NCBI GenBank assembly: GCA_937907645.1
Contig: CALCWV010000018.1
Coordinates: 1-21,428, forward strand
DNA: 21,428 nt
Direction: 5' to 3'
Origin: an uncultured Clostridia bacterium
Lineage (GTDB): Bacteria > Bacillota > Clostridia > Christensenellales > UBA1242
Shown: piece by piece, positions 1-7,443 of the stretch
How positions within the stretch are numbered: the stretch's first letter is position 1
Layout: each line of letters opens with the position of its first letter
Translations under genes and position numbers: made by a program
Notes under the pieces: generated by a model
Databases searched by the model: none
Told to the model about the DNA's origin: nothing
The model's input: the letters and a program-made list of their open reading frames with translations, nothing else

Positions 1-328
1 AGTCTTCCTCTTTTTTAGTTTCTTCCGTCGAAGGCTTTTCTTCCTCTTTTTTAGTTTCTTCCGTCGAAGGCTTTTCTTCCTCGTTTTTAGTTTCTTCAGA
101 AGTGTTCTCTTCTTTATCTTCAGAAACAGCTCCTTTATTATCGGCTTTAGGCATTGTGACAATTCCAAGAGCGACTAAAACCCCAGCGATTGCTGTAATT
201 AGATCGTGGACAAGGTCGTTTGGAACGATAAAGTTAAATATCCTCCCCAAAACCTGTACTAACACGACAATAGCTCCTGCGAGGGTCGTCCAAAAACTAT
301 ACGTTTTAATTAAATCCTTGAATTTCAT
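1..328 (-). CDS. Phage holin-like protein (3' end outside window)
   Basis: Reading from the ATG at 328, the protein starts MKFKDLIKTYSFWTTLAGAI and has two hydrophobic stretches (about residues 12-31 and 43-60). This resembles the phi-LC3/phage_holin_1 type of small membrane protein that forms the lysis pore. Its ATG overlaps the stop of the upstream BhlA-like gene as ATGA, and AAGGAGG sits five bases before the start, so the start is secure. After residue 60 the protein becomes a charged, Glu/Lys-rich tail with 12-residue repeats (EETKKEEEKPST). The reading frame is still open at base 1, so at least 109 codons are present and the end is missing. The class is inferred from size, topology and the neighbouring holin; the repeat tail is longer than usual for such holins. 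Confidence 0.7.
   Translation of the reverse strand, partial: MKFKDLIKTYSFWTTLAGAIVVLVQVLGRIFNFIVPNDLVHDLITAIAGVLVALGIVTMPKADNKGAVSEDKEENTSEETKNEEEKPSTEETKKEEEKPSTEETKKEED
4..97 (-). repeat. 36-bp in-frame tandem repeats in the holin tail
   Basis: Two identical 36-bp units occupy 4-39 and 40-75. A third, partial unit at 76-97 has one mismatch in 22 bases. Each unit encodes 12 residues (EETKKEEEKPST) in the tail of the holin-like gene. The array reaches the window edge, so its copy number is unknown. Identity at the DNA level suggests recent expansion by slippage or recombination. Confidence 0.9.
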
Positions 329-600
329 ACGACCTCCTTATCTCCCTCTTCAAGGGCTTCAGGTTTCTTCTCGCTTTTCTTTCTTGATCGCTTGTTCATG
401 ACAAGTGATTTTAGTTCTAAAACATCTTCTTTGACGTCCTCAATGATATCCAGATGAACGGTCAAATCTTCAATCGTTTTTTGATATTTTTCTTCTCTAC
501 GCTTACTATCTTTGAGTTGATAGCAAAATAGTCCAACAAACAAAGTTGCAAATATTCCATTGCTAACTACGACGCTTACAATTTGTTCCCAAAGCTGCAT
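325..600 (-). CDS. BhlA/UviB-type holin-like protein
   Basis: A 91-residue protein with one N-terminal membrane segment (about residues 7-27), then a basic, coiled-coil-like region starting DSKRREEKYQK and a Lys/Glu-rich tail. Size, topology and the KRREEK stretch after the membrane helix match the BhlA/UviB bacteriocin-holin family, which in phages helps export or activate the lytic enzyme at host lysis. The start overlaps the stop of the upstream 38-codon ORF (TAATG), and the stop overlaps the next holin's start (ATGA). Upstream there is only a weak GGTGG ribosome site, so translational coupling is likely. A lytic enzyme would be expected beyond the left edge. Confidence 0.78.
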   Translation of the reverse strand: MQLWEQIVSVVVSNGIFATLFVGLFCYQLKDSKRREEKYQKTIEDLTVHLDIIEDVKEDVLELKSLVMNKRSRKKSEKKPEALEEGDKEVV

Positions 601-716
601 TAATCTTTACCACCATTTCTTTCAAAGTCCTGCAAAATATCTTTCATAAGATATGCCTCCTTTTTAAGAAATTCTACCCTCTTAACATATCTGGATGAGT
701 TTTTAAAAATTATCAT
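600..716 (-). CDS. Small 38-codon ORF linking tail and holin genes
   Basis: This short frame starts with an ATG at 716 that overlaps the tail gene's stop (ATGA) and ends in a TAA overlapping the BhlA-like start (TAATG). An internal in-frame ATG at 647 is preceded by a strong AGGAGG eight bases upstream, so the product may be 38 residues or only the 15-residue MKDILQDFERNGGKD. The sequence is a charged, probably amphipathic helix with no recognised domain. Either it is a real small phage protein or its translation mainly carries ribosomes to the holin gene. The exact junctions at both ends and the ribosome site support expression; the function is unknown. Confidence 0.55.
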   Translation of the reverse strand: MIIFKNSSRYVKRVEFLKKEAYLMKDILQDFERNGGKD

Positions 717-2191
717 AAAAACACAGCCATTGTCACTTTAACATTGGAAATTGTTTGTTCGCTTGCAGTTGAAGATTGTATAGTTAGTCTATACTTATAT
801 CCTCTAGCATCTGCTTTGATTCTTTGCGTTTTTTCTGAACCACTAATAGAGTACTCTTTACTCTCTAAATCAGTTTCTATTTTTACAACGCAATCTGCTT
901 TCGATTTAATTTGAAAAGAGCGTATATGCTTCATTTTTGAGTTATATCCAGCGTCCGCGAATGGCGAGCACCACTGTTTTTTGAAAGGTGATCCAAATAC
1001 GACTCCTCCATCTATGAACTCTCCAATTCTAGCTTTATTGCTATTTCTGAAAATAGCACACATTTTTGTGAAATTAACGCTATTTAGTGGTGCAAATTTC
1101 TTAACATCTACCCCACGAATAATTTGAAAATCTTTTGTAACAGTATCAAAAATTAATACGCAATTGTTGGTATATGCTTCGTTTTCGCATCCAATCTTTT
1201 CTTCATCGAATTTTAAATTGCAGGCAATATAATACTTTTCTAAAAAACCCTCAGCAGCTATTTGGCTAGTGAGAGATTTATCAATTTTATCAATTATGGT
1301 CGATTCTTCTTTTTCAACTGAACTACCATTAAAGCAGTAAAGACCGCTAGTTGTCAAGAAGTAAATCTTCCCCCCACACACTTTTATTGTATTCGGAAAT
1401 ATATAACTTGTTGACAAATGCAAATGGTCAATTCCAAAGGATGAATTGACACTGTATGCATCTATTTTTGTAATCCCAAATTCTCTAAAAATGTATAGGT
1501 TGTCGTTGAAGTTTAATATCTTCAAAAGGCGACCTCTTTCATCACTAAAAGTCAGCTTTGTTATGTTGTCATCCGTCCACTTTCTTACATCTGATTCGTC
1601 ACTGACAACAAGTGCATTTCGAACTCCTCTTGTGATAGCAAACAGCTTATTAAAGTGGAAGCAAGCATCCAAAAACTTTGGAAGATTTGACAGTACCTGC
1701 TCCCCTTCTTTCCCTAGCATAACAACTTCTTGTTCGGAAGAAAATAGAAATTTTTCCTGACCTCCGTTTTCAATCTTTACTACCTCTGGGGTCCCTTCAA
1801 AAGTGTGGTCTATGTAGACATTACACTCTGGAACGCTGAGTTCCCCGTAATAAATTATATTGTCGTTTGCCATGCAAAAGATGTAGTCGTGAACATTCTT
1901 GAGCTGAGTATCAAGCCAGTTCAAAGTCCAAATATCTTTTATCTCTGTAAATTCTGTTTCCATTTCTGGGAGCATGCTGTATGAAACACCATTTTTTACA
2001 ACAGCAAAGTCTTTTAGTCCAAGGCCGTTTTTAAGTTCGCCCGTCAAAGTAGAAAAATTATAGGTCTTTATGCAATCATTTGCTTCCATAAGTTCTTCGC
2101 TCTTGCCATAAGTAGGGTTTTTAGCGAATTTATCATAGGAAATTGTGATTTCTTTGACTTCTTTATTTATAAAATTCTGTTTTTTTATCAT
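713..2191 (-). CDS. Podovirus-type tail/stabilisation protein
   Basis: A protein of about 492 residues, rich in beta strands and without membrane segments. The central part carries repeated short motifs of beta-propeller type (for example KILNFNDNLYIFREFG and GGKIYFLTTSGLYCFNG). Size, strand-rich composition and place after the connector gene fit the tail tubular B/stabilisation proteins (T7 gp12-like, P22 gp10-like) that close the head and form the short tail. I chose ATG 2191, which has AGGTGA just upstream; the longer frame from 2209 overlaps the preceding gene by ten bases and has no ribosome site. The stop overlaps the next small ORF (ATGA). The family call rests on architecture and order, not a diagnostic motif. 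Confidence 0.62.
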   Translation of the reverse strand: MIKKQNFINKEVKEITISYDKFAKNPTYGKSEELMEANDCIKTYNFSTLTGELKNGLGLKDFAVVKNGVSYSMLPEMETEFTEIKDIWTLNWLDTQLKNVHDYIFCMANDNIIYYGELSVPECNVYIDHTFEGTPEVVKIENGGQEKFLFSSEQEVVMLGKEGEQVLSNLPKFLDACFHFNKLFAITRGVRNALVVSDESDVRKWTDDNITKLTFSDERGRLLKILNFNDNLYIFREFGITKIDAYSVNSSFGIDHLHLSTSYIFPNTIKVCGGKIYFLTTSGLYCFNGSSVEKEESTIIDKIDKSLTSQIAAEGFLEKYYIACNLKFDEEKIGCENEAYTNNCVLIFDTVTKDFQIIRGVDVKKFAPLNSVNFTKMCAIFRNSNKARIGEFIDGGVVFGSPFKKQWCSPFADAGYNSKMKHIRSFQIKSKADCVVKIETDLESKEYSISGSEKTQRIKADARGYKYRLTIQSSTASEQTISNVKVTMAVFL

Positions 2192-2199
2192 AAGCTCAC

Positions 2200-2745
2200 C
2201 TACAACCATTCACGAACAGGTAATACTATATTTTTTCCCTTTTTGAATAAGTTTTGAATACTGCTCTTGAATCTATTTTCGAACATTGTTGCCTTGTCTG
2301 TCAATCCTTCGAATAGATAAAATTCTCTAGCTATTCCATATGCATAAACACGCTCTGGGATAAGATAGAGAATATCATCTGTCAAAGTGTTTTCTTCTGG
2401 GATGAAGGAATATGTAACCTCGCAAATTGTTCCTGAAAAAGTGATCTTATCTGGGAAAGTTCTGAAGGAAATTCTCTTCCCGTCGCTTCCCTTGATATAC
2501 ATTATTTCATTGACCGTCTTTGAGAGTTTTGAATATTCCAGTTTATCCTTTGCAGAAACAGTTTCCCTGTGAATCACTGGGATATACTCTGTTGCAATTT
2601 CGTTTTGAACATAGTTAAAATATCTAACTAATTTGCTAACTAACGCTTGCTGCTCGTCTGTCATGCTTGTAGCTTCGAGAGCATCTTTAAGCTCGCTTTT
2701 TTCGATGAAATCACAAGTTTTAACTAATATATTTTTTACTTTCAT
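2200..2745 (-). CDS. Head-tail connector / tail tubular A-like protein
   Basis: A soluble protein of 181 residues. The N-terminal third is helical, the middle is beta-rich (around IEMYIKGSDGKRISF-like strands, seen as EIMYIKGSDGKRISFRTFP), and the C-terminus is a helical segment with aromatic residues (YAYGIAREFYLFEGL). That layout is typical of phage connector or adaptor proteins that dock under the portal (gp6-, gp4- or tail-tubular-A-like). It lies between capsid and tail genes, where an adaptor is expected. Its ATG overlaps the preceding gene's stop (ATGA, 2745-2742). The assignment is mostly from position and general fold. Confidence 0.55.
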   Translation of the reverse strand: MKVKNILVKTCDFIEKSELKDALEATSMTDEQQALVSKLVRYFNYVQNEIATEYIPVIHRETVSAKDKLEYSKLSKTVNEIMYIKGSDGKRISFRTFPDKITFSGTICEVTYSFIPEENTLTDDILYLIPERVYAYGIAREFYLFEGLTDKATMFENRFKSSIQNLFKKGKNIVLPVREWL

Positions 2746-3062
2746 TCTAACACCTCTCTTATTTTCTCGGCAGCGTCCTTATAGATTCTGTTTTCTCGTT
2801 TTGCGTTCGCTTCGTCTATCTCTTTTATTATTTCATCCCTTCTTATTGCACGTGTTTTTCGTGCATATTCCACGATTCTTTCATCTAAAATAGAAAAGGG
2901 AGAGGTGAAACAATAGCTCCCTCCCCTTTGCTCGCTTGAATGAACTTCATAGCATTTTCTATCTAGATTATAAACAATAAAGTATGAATCATCGATCTCA
3001 CGCAAACGATCAAGAATGTATAAATTGTCGGTGCCGAGTGTGATTAAATGTTTTTTGTTCAT
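2742..3062 (-). CDS. Conserved small phage protein of unknown function
   Basis: A 106-residue soluble protein directly after the major capsid gene. The N-terminal half looks like a small beta sheet (NLYILDRLREIDDSYFIVYN, then CYEVHSSEQ and GGSYCFTSPF). The C-terminal half is a charged helix (about residues 65-105) rich in Arg, Lys and Glu. I recognise the general type as a small gene often found between capsid and connector in clostridial phages, but cannot name a function. The upstream gap of about 20 bases contains AAAAAGGAAT as ribosome site, and the stop overlaps the connector start (ATGA), so the two are probably coupled. Confidence 0.6.
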   Translation of the reverse strand: MNKKHLITLGTDNLYILDRLREIDDSYFIVYNLDRKCYEVHSSEQRGGSYCFTSPFSILDERIVEYARKTRAIRRDEIIKEIDEANAKRENRIYKDAAEKIREVLE

Positions 3063-3084
3063 AATAATTCCTTTTTAAGGTTTT

Positions 3085-4317
3085 TTAGTTTGATGATGAT
3101 GTGTGTGCTGCTGTTAATTCGTCAATTTTATCAGCGATTGTTGTGAATGGAGATGTAACTGTTGACTTAATTCCTGAGATCTTAGCTTGTCCAGCTGGCT
3201 TATCACAGATAAGTTCAGCATATTTAACAAGAGTTGCACTATATGTAGGATATCCTGCATTTTGTTTAATAATCTTGCCATCTTCACCTTCAAGCCATTG
3301 CCAGTCGCAAAGCTCGTGCATTGTGAAGTCGTCTGTGTTAAGAAGATAAAGTGTGTCGTCATCAACGAATCTATCTGCAACAACTGGAATTCCATTGTGA
3401 GATATAGCTTTGAATCCACCTTCTAATTCCATAACATCGATGTTTCTTCTGTATGCTCCAAGATATTCTTGATATGCTCTTCTAACTGCACTTGAGCAAG
3501 TGATGAAGTTGATTTTTGAGTCAACATTTTCATCCAAGAAGTCAACTGCAGATTGAATAAGTGTATCAGAAATTTCTGTTGCTGAAGAGCTTGTATATGG
3601 TGCTAACCATTTGTTGTCAGCTCTTGTAAGTCCATACAATGTTGTTGAATTTGAGAAAATCTTTCCAAGACCTGTGATTTCATAATCTTTTGATCCTTGA
3701 ACATAAACTTTATGTCCTTGTGCGATTGTTCCTGTAACTCCTGATGTTGAGAATGAGAATTTCTTGTTTACTCTGTCAACATAAGTGATTCTAACACCTG
3801 CTTGTACAAGTGTATCTCCGTTGTAAATATCTACAACCATTCCTTCGATTAAGTTCTTAACCTTGTCGCATGTTGCTACTCCATTTGAGTAAGCTGAGAT
3901 AGTAGCAAGTAAACCTGTGCCATCACCATACAACATTCTTCCAAGGTTGAAAGAGCTTGCTTTTACTAATCCTTCCATTTCATCTGAAAGAAGGTTTACA
4001 AATGCGCCAATGTTGTTTGCTGAAGCACGGATAGCCTTATCTGAAATTTCAATTTTTCCATATAAGTTTTTAAGGTCAGCTACAAATTGAGCATAGTTGT
4101 TTCCAGCAGCTGTTGGGAGTGATCCAGTTTCTGAACCAGCACCAATTCCGCCGTTAATTCCGTATGGAGCCATTTTTCTGATTTCTTTTCCCCATACATC
4201 TTTGTTTGATCTTTTAATTTTTGTAAGAAGTGGGTTTGCATTTATGTTTAATTGATTAGCAACCACTCCAAGATAAACGCTTTTTAAAGCATTTTCTGCA
4301 CTACTAAGTGTTACCAT
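3085..4317 (-). CDS. Phage major capsid protein
   Basis: A 410-residue protein without membrane segments, probably an HK97-fold coat protein. Visible traits: an N-terminal region (SVYLGVVANQLNINANPLL), a long helix-like stretch with acidic residues (about 95-125, including NLLSDEMEGLVKASSFNLGR) resembling the spine helix, a middle beta-rich part, and a C-terminal LYLLNTDDFTMHELCDWQWL region typical of coat proteins. It follows scaffold and portal genes as expected. The DNA is noticeably more regular in codon use than its neighbours, as in highly expressed genes. The start has AAAGGGG nine bases upstream. No N-terminal protease or delta domain is fused, so the scaffold is a separate protein. 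Confidence 0.85.
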   Translation of the reverse strand: MVTLSSAENALKSVYLGVVANQLNINANPLLTKIKRSNKDVWGKEIRKMAPYGINGGIGAGSETGSLPTAAGNNYAQFVADLKNLYGKIEISDKAIRASANNIGAFVNLLSDEMEGLVKASSFNLGRMLYGDGTGLLATISAYSNGVATCDKVKNLIEGMVVDIYNGDTLVQAGVRITYVDRVNKKFSFSTSGVTGTIAQGHKVYVQGSKDYEITGLGKIFSNSTTLYGLTRADNKWLAPYTSSSATEISDTLIQSAVDFLDENVDSKINFITCSSAVRRAYQEYLGAYRRNIDVMELEGGFKAISHNGIPVVADRFVDDDTLYLLNTDDFTMHELCDWQWLEGEDGKIIKQNAGYPTYSATLVKYAELICDKPAGQAKISGIKSTVTSPFTTIADKIDELTAAHTSSSN

Positions 4318-4372
4318 AATATACCCCTTTTTTAAGTTTTGTTTTTAACCCAAAACATTTTTACAAGAGAAA

Positions 4373-4993
4373 TTATGAGAACATATCCTCAACCAATTTC
4401 TTCGCTTCTTTGAGAGTAGTTGGAGCAACGGGCTCTAACTTCGTTGCTCTTTCTCCCCTCTCTGTTTTCAAAAGAACTGGTGGCTTCTTTGAGTTTAAAT
4501 CTTGCATGTATGACTCAATGACTTTGTTTCTAAATTTCTCATCATAAAATATGTGTTTTTTAATAAATGGGTCATTTACTTTTTGTTCATCCTGACTTGA
4601 AAGCTTTTCAACAAGTATTTTTGTCCAAGCGCTTTCAAAAGGATCAACCTTTTCCGACTTTAGCTTTTCTTTAAGTTCGTCGGAATAGTCTTTAGCGTCA
4701 ATGTTTTTGGAAAGGAACTTGGAAAGTCCATCTTCAATTTCGCTATCCGATAGGTTGTTTTCGCTAGTTTTTTCTTTTTCAAATTCACTTAGCTTTTGGC
4801 ATTTGCGAGTAAACTCTGCTTGAAGCTGGTTATATGCTTCATATAGAGCCTTGGCATCTTTGAACTTGCCAAACTTTTCGCCTTCTGCCGATATATTTGC
4901 GGAGCCAGAATCACTATCGACGCCTTGTTTATCACTCATCTTATCCTTCGTCTGTTCCTCTTCTGGTTGTTCCACGATTTCTTCATTATCCAT
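4373..4993 (-). CDS. Phage head scaffolding protein
   Basis: A 206-residue, very acidic and helical protein. The N-terminal 40 residues are low-complexity Glu/Asp/Ser, followed by a coiled-coil-like block (about residues 41-75, with FKDAKALYEAYNQLQAEF) and a basic C-terminus. This composition, and the place between portal and coat protein, is that of a scaffolding protein that directs procapsid assembly and is then removed. Its ATG directly follows the portal stop (TAAATG), and the ribosome site GGAGG lies within the portal's last codons, so expression is coupled to the portal. About 55 non-coding bases separate it from the coat gene. Confidence 0.78.
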   Translation of the reverse strand: MDNEEIVEQPEEEQTKDKMSDKQGVDSDSGSANISAEGEKFGKFKDAKALYEAYNQLQAEFTRKCQKLSEFEKEKTSENNLSDSEIEDGLSKFLSKNIDAKDYSDELKEKLKSEKVDPFESAWTKILVEKLSSQDEQKVNDPFIKKHIFYDEKFRNKVIESYMQDLNSKKPPVLLKTERGERATKLEPVAPTTLKEAKKLVEDMFS

Positions 4994-6652
4994 TTAATTT
5001 TCCTCCGTCTTATTTAAGGTTGTTTCTTCAAAAGCTCCGTCCCAAACTCCAAATCCAAGGGATTCGAGGATCTTTGCTTTCATGCGGGCCGATATCTTTC
5101 CTTCGCTGTCGCTAAGAAGTCCAGCTTCAAGCAATTGAAAGATCATCTGTCTGCGCTGAGTCAGAGTTTCGCTAAGCTCTGTTTCCGTTTCAAACACGAT
5201 ATCATCACTTGAAATATCATTTTTGTTGAAATAGAATAGCTCAATTTTTCCGTCATCTCCCATAATTTTATTAAGTCTTGGAAGAACTGCAAACTGCTTG
5301 TAGAGTCGCAAAATATGTTGTGCAATTGTCTTAATACATTTCTTTATAATATCAACACTTGAAGTAATTCTAATATCTTCCTGTTGGAACATAAGCTCAA
5401 GAGCTGTTCCGCTGAGATTTTTGGAGTTGTAGAATGAGTCCATAACTTCAGAAATTCCGCTTATTGACTTAAATTCATCCAAAAGCTTTTCTTCCTCTTT
5501 CTCAAAGCTGCTTGGCACTTCGCCCTCGCTCAAAAAGGCAGGAGGTGTTGAGCCTTGTCTGTAGACAATAATCTTTCCTGGGCACAATCCTTCGTCCTCT
5601 AAGTTATCTAGGTCGATTGAGCCGTCCTCTACTTTCAAAATTCCCATTGAAAGTCTGTTTAAGTATTCATGTTTTCTGTTTTTAACTGCATTGTAGGCTC
5701 TTTGAACAGGAATAAGTCTGTCGATAATACTGTTTCCCCAGAATGAGCCTGTTTGTTCGATTGAAACTTGCTTGATAAATGGGAATCCTCTTTCTCCGTC
5801 TTCTCCATTCATGTATGGCAAGTCGCCTTGGTAGACAGCTCTGTCTCCAGCAACGATAATAAGTCGTCCATTTGGATATTCCATTGTTGGCTTTTCATAT
5901 TTTTCAAGCACAAGAACACTGTTCTTTTTCTTAGATTCAACTATTTTTGTTCCATGAGATGAATATCCGAGGCCACCAAGTCCTGAGATTGCATCAAATC
6001 CAAAAACGTTAATGTCTTGTCCTTTTATATCTTCGCCATACATAGCTTTTACTTCTTCAGCCCCATAAACTCTTGCATGGATGATGCTTCTGCAATGTTG
6101 AATATTTTCGCAAGTGTCGCTATCTGGGAAAATTTCGAATGGTGAGCACACTGAAATATCAATTTCACCGCTCCTTACCTCTTTGCCATTCTCGTCGACT
6201 GCAACCACCTGCCCAGCATCATTGTCCCAAGTAACTTTGTAGAAAGATGTTCCACATATTTCACTCCATTTCATAGCTTCGCTGATTTTTTCGCTGAGTT
6301 TTAACTTATTAGAAATTGAAGATAAAATTTTCTTTGATAATTTCGCTGTTGCAATGTCGCTCTCTTCGTTTGAAGCTGGAACTACAGAAACTGTTGGCTT
6401 TACTTTTGACAGTTTTGAAAGTCTAACTTCCACAATCGGTGCTATGTGGTTAAACACCTCTCTTTCCTGCCAGAAGAATTGCTTTTCGCTGTCCTCAAGG
6501 TTTCCACCATATCCGATCGAGCAAAATTGATTTCCCACAAAGAAATTCATGTTTAATTGCCACTGTGTTTCCAAGCTTTTCCTAGCGTTTTGTCTAGCTC
6601 TAAAATCCTCTTTAATCTCTTTTGCCAGACTATCCTCTACTTTGATTTTCAT
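4994..6652 (-). CDS. Phage portal protein (P22-like)
   Basis: A 552-residue protein. The N-terminal part (RKSLETQWQLNMNFFVGNQ, then FNHIAPIVEVRLSKLSKVKP) is typical of P22-type portals, where a subunit ring forms the DNA entry and exit channel at one capsid vertex. Further recognisable blocks are CGTSFYKVTWD (about 130-140), the segment SFWGNSIIDRLIPVQRAYN (about 305-325) and a helical region with SGTALELMFQQEDIR (about 410-430) that fits the channel-lining part. The start overlaps the upstream zinc-binding ORF by 23 bases. Length and block order are those of a complete portal. Confidence 0.86.
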   Translation of the reverse strand: MKIKVEDSLAKEIKEDFRARQNARKSLETQWQLNMNFFVGNQFCSIGYGGNLEDSEKQFFWQEREVFNHIAPIVEVRLSKLSKVKPTVSVVPASNEESDIATAKLSKKILSSISNKLKLSEKISEAMKWSEICGTSFYKVTWDNDAGQVVAVDENGKEVRSGEIDISVCSPFEIFPDSDTCENIQHCRSIIHARVYGAEEVKAMYGEDIKGQDINVFGFDAISGLGGLGYSSHGTKIVESKKKNSVLVLEKYEKPTMEYPNGRLIIVAGDRAVYQGDLPYMNGEDGERGFPFIKQVSIEQTGSFWGNSIIDRLIPVQRAYNAVKNRKHEYLNRLSMGILKVEDGSIDLDNLEDEGLCPGKIIVYRQGSTPPAFLSEGEVPSSFEKEEEKLLDEFKSISGISEVMDSFYNSKNLSGTALELMFQQEDIRITSSVDIIKKCIKTIAQHILRLYKQFAVLPRLNKIMGDDGKIELFYFNKNDISSDDIVFETETELSETLTQRRQMIFQLLEAGLLSDSEGKISARMKAKILESLGFGVWDGAFEETTLNKTEEN

Positions 6653-6866
6653 CCTTCCTCCTTAATCTTTCATTTAATTTAAAGGGAGATTTCGTCCCCT
6701 TTGGGATTTGTACTTGCCCGATAGCCTCGTACATTCCCTTCAAACAGTCTTCGCAGAAACATAACTCGTGTTTGAGTAGTCCTTTTGTGCTAAAGGAATA
6801 TTCTGCTAAGTTATTACATCCGACAAAATCGCACTTTGTCTTTGTATTAACTTTTTCGATAACCAT
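6630..6866 (-). CDS. Small zinc-binding phage protein
   Basis: A 78-residue protein with cysteines at 12, 17, 36, 38 and 41 (CDFVGC, then CFCEDC), which probably hold one zinc ion in a treble-clef or ribbon-like knuckle. The C-terminal third is basic (KSPFKLNERLRRK), compatible with nucleic acid or protein contact. It has a strong ribosome site (GGAGGGAAAAATG) and its end overlaps the portal start by 23 bases. It sits exactly where a large terminase gene is usually found. No specific family or function can be named. Confidence 0.65.
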   Translation of the reverse strand: MVIEKVNTKTKCDFVGCNNLAEYSFSTKGLLKHELCFCEDCLKGMYEAIGQVQIPKGTKSPFKLNERLRRKDENQSRG

Positions 6867-6895
6867 TTTTCCCTCCTTTTCTGTAAGCGGAAATG

Positions 6896-7192
6896 TTATT
6901 CTTGCTCCTTCAACATTTGAAGTATTCGTTCTCTCTCTTCGATAAGCTCTTCGTCGCTCATCATACTTATGTCTATATTTAAATCAGGATAAAACTTCTC
7001 AACAAGAAGCTTTAAAGCAGTCATATCCGGTGGAAAGTATTTTTTTGAAACTTTGCGTTTCGTGAGAACCTCATTGCCCTCTTTGTCCAACGAATATTCC
7101 TCGGAGCTTTCCTTTGCCTCATATCCAAGCGCCTTGCGAATTAGCGCCTGTTTGATTAGCTTTGCATCATCTTCTTTCTTTATTTTTTTCAA
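6896..7192 (-). CDS. Small terminase-like phage protein
   Basis: A 98-residue protein starting with TTG at 7192, preceded by AAGGAAGA. It is charged and helical. The block KKYFPPDMTALKLLVEKFYP (about residues 50-69) resembles the C-terminal part of small terminase subunits, where a PPD-x-x-A/T-x-x-x-L segment precedes oligomerisation helices; it ends in an acidic helix (SDEELIEERERI). Small terminases recognise phage DNA for packaging. Here a typical N-terminal helix-turn-helix is absent or very short, and the partner large subunit is not in the window, so the protein may be truncated or serve another role. It is the first longer gene of the phage operon. Confidence 0.5.
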   Translation of the reverse strand: MKKIKKEDDAKLIKQALIRKALGYEAKESSEEYSLDKEGNEVLTKRKVSKKYFPPDMTALKLLVEKFYPDLNIDISMMSDEELIEERERILQMLKEQE

Positions 7193-7203
7193 GTCTATCT
7201 TCC

Positions 7204-7260
7204 TTAAATATGTATCCTGAGACGAACTTTTATTTGTGTTGAGTGATTTACGAATAACAT
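7204..7260 (-). CDS. 18-codon leader ORF with strong ribosome site
   Basis: An ATG at 7260 follows a very strong site (GGAGGAAAAATG) and opens an 18-codon frame (MLFVNHSTQ...) that ends at 7204, just before the small-terminase-like gene. Its stop codon abuts the next gene's ribosome site. It may be a leader peptide, or the surviving 5' end of a deleted or frameshifted gene. The strong initiation signal is real; the peptide itself has no recognisable features. Confidence 0.35.
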   Translation of the reverse strand: MLFVNHSTQIKVRLRIHI

Positions 7261-7300
7261 TTTTCCTCCATTTAATTAAGCTCTGTGCTCAATTGCCCCA

Positions 7301-7329
7301 ATATTACAACCGAAAAAACGCATATTCAA
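7301..7329 (-). promoter_or_regulatory. Promoter of the phage structural operon
   Basis: On the minus strand TTGAAT (7329-7324) and TAATAT (7306-7301) are separated by exactly 17 bases, a good sigma-A promoter. Transcription would begin near 7294, about 35 bases before the leader ORF. It is the only clear promoter seen for the phage genes in the window. Confidence 0.65.
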
Positions 7330-7374
7330 TGTTTTGTGCCACTAAATTGAAATTTTTTTTATTTTTCTTTTTCC

Positions 7375-7403
7375 CTCACACAATAAAAAAATCCCCATAC
7401 AAT
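7375..7403 (+). promoter_or_regulatory. Probable promoter of the ABC importer genes
   Basis: CTCACA (7375-7380) and TACAAT (7398-7403) are 17 bases apart: four and five matches to the consensus. Transcription would start near 7410. A 6-bp hairpin with a GAAA loop (7411-7426) then forms at the very 5' end of the message. This promoter diverges from the phage promoter at 7301-7329. Confidence 0.5.
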
Positions 7404-7443
7404 GAAAGTATAGGAAGAAATTCCTATGTTGGTAAAGGAGCAT

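Noticed and set aside
1446..1760. Plus-strand frames inside the tail gene and similar ones inside other genes
   Set aside because: They are antisense shadows of well-supported genes, without ribosome sites or recognisable domains.
7215..7226. CTGAGA-like motif as a thiamine riboswitch for the importer
   Set aside because: It lies on the wrong side of the divergent promoters, and no other conserved TPP riboswitch segments are present.
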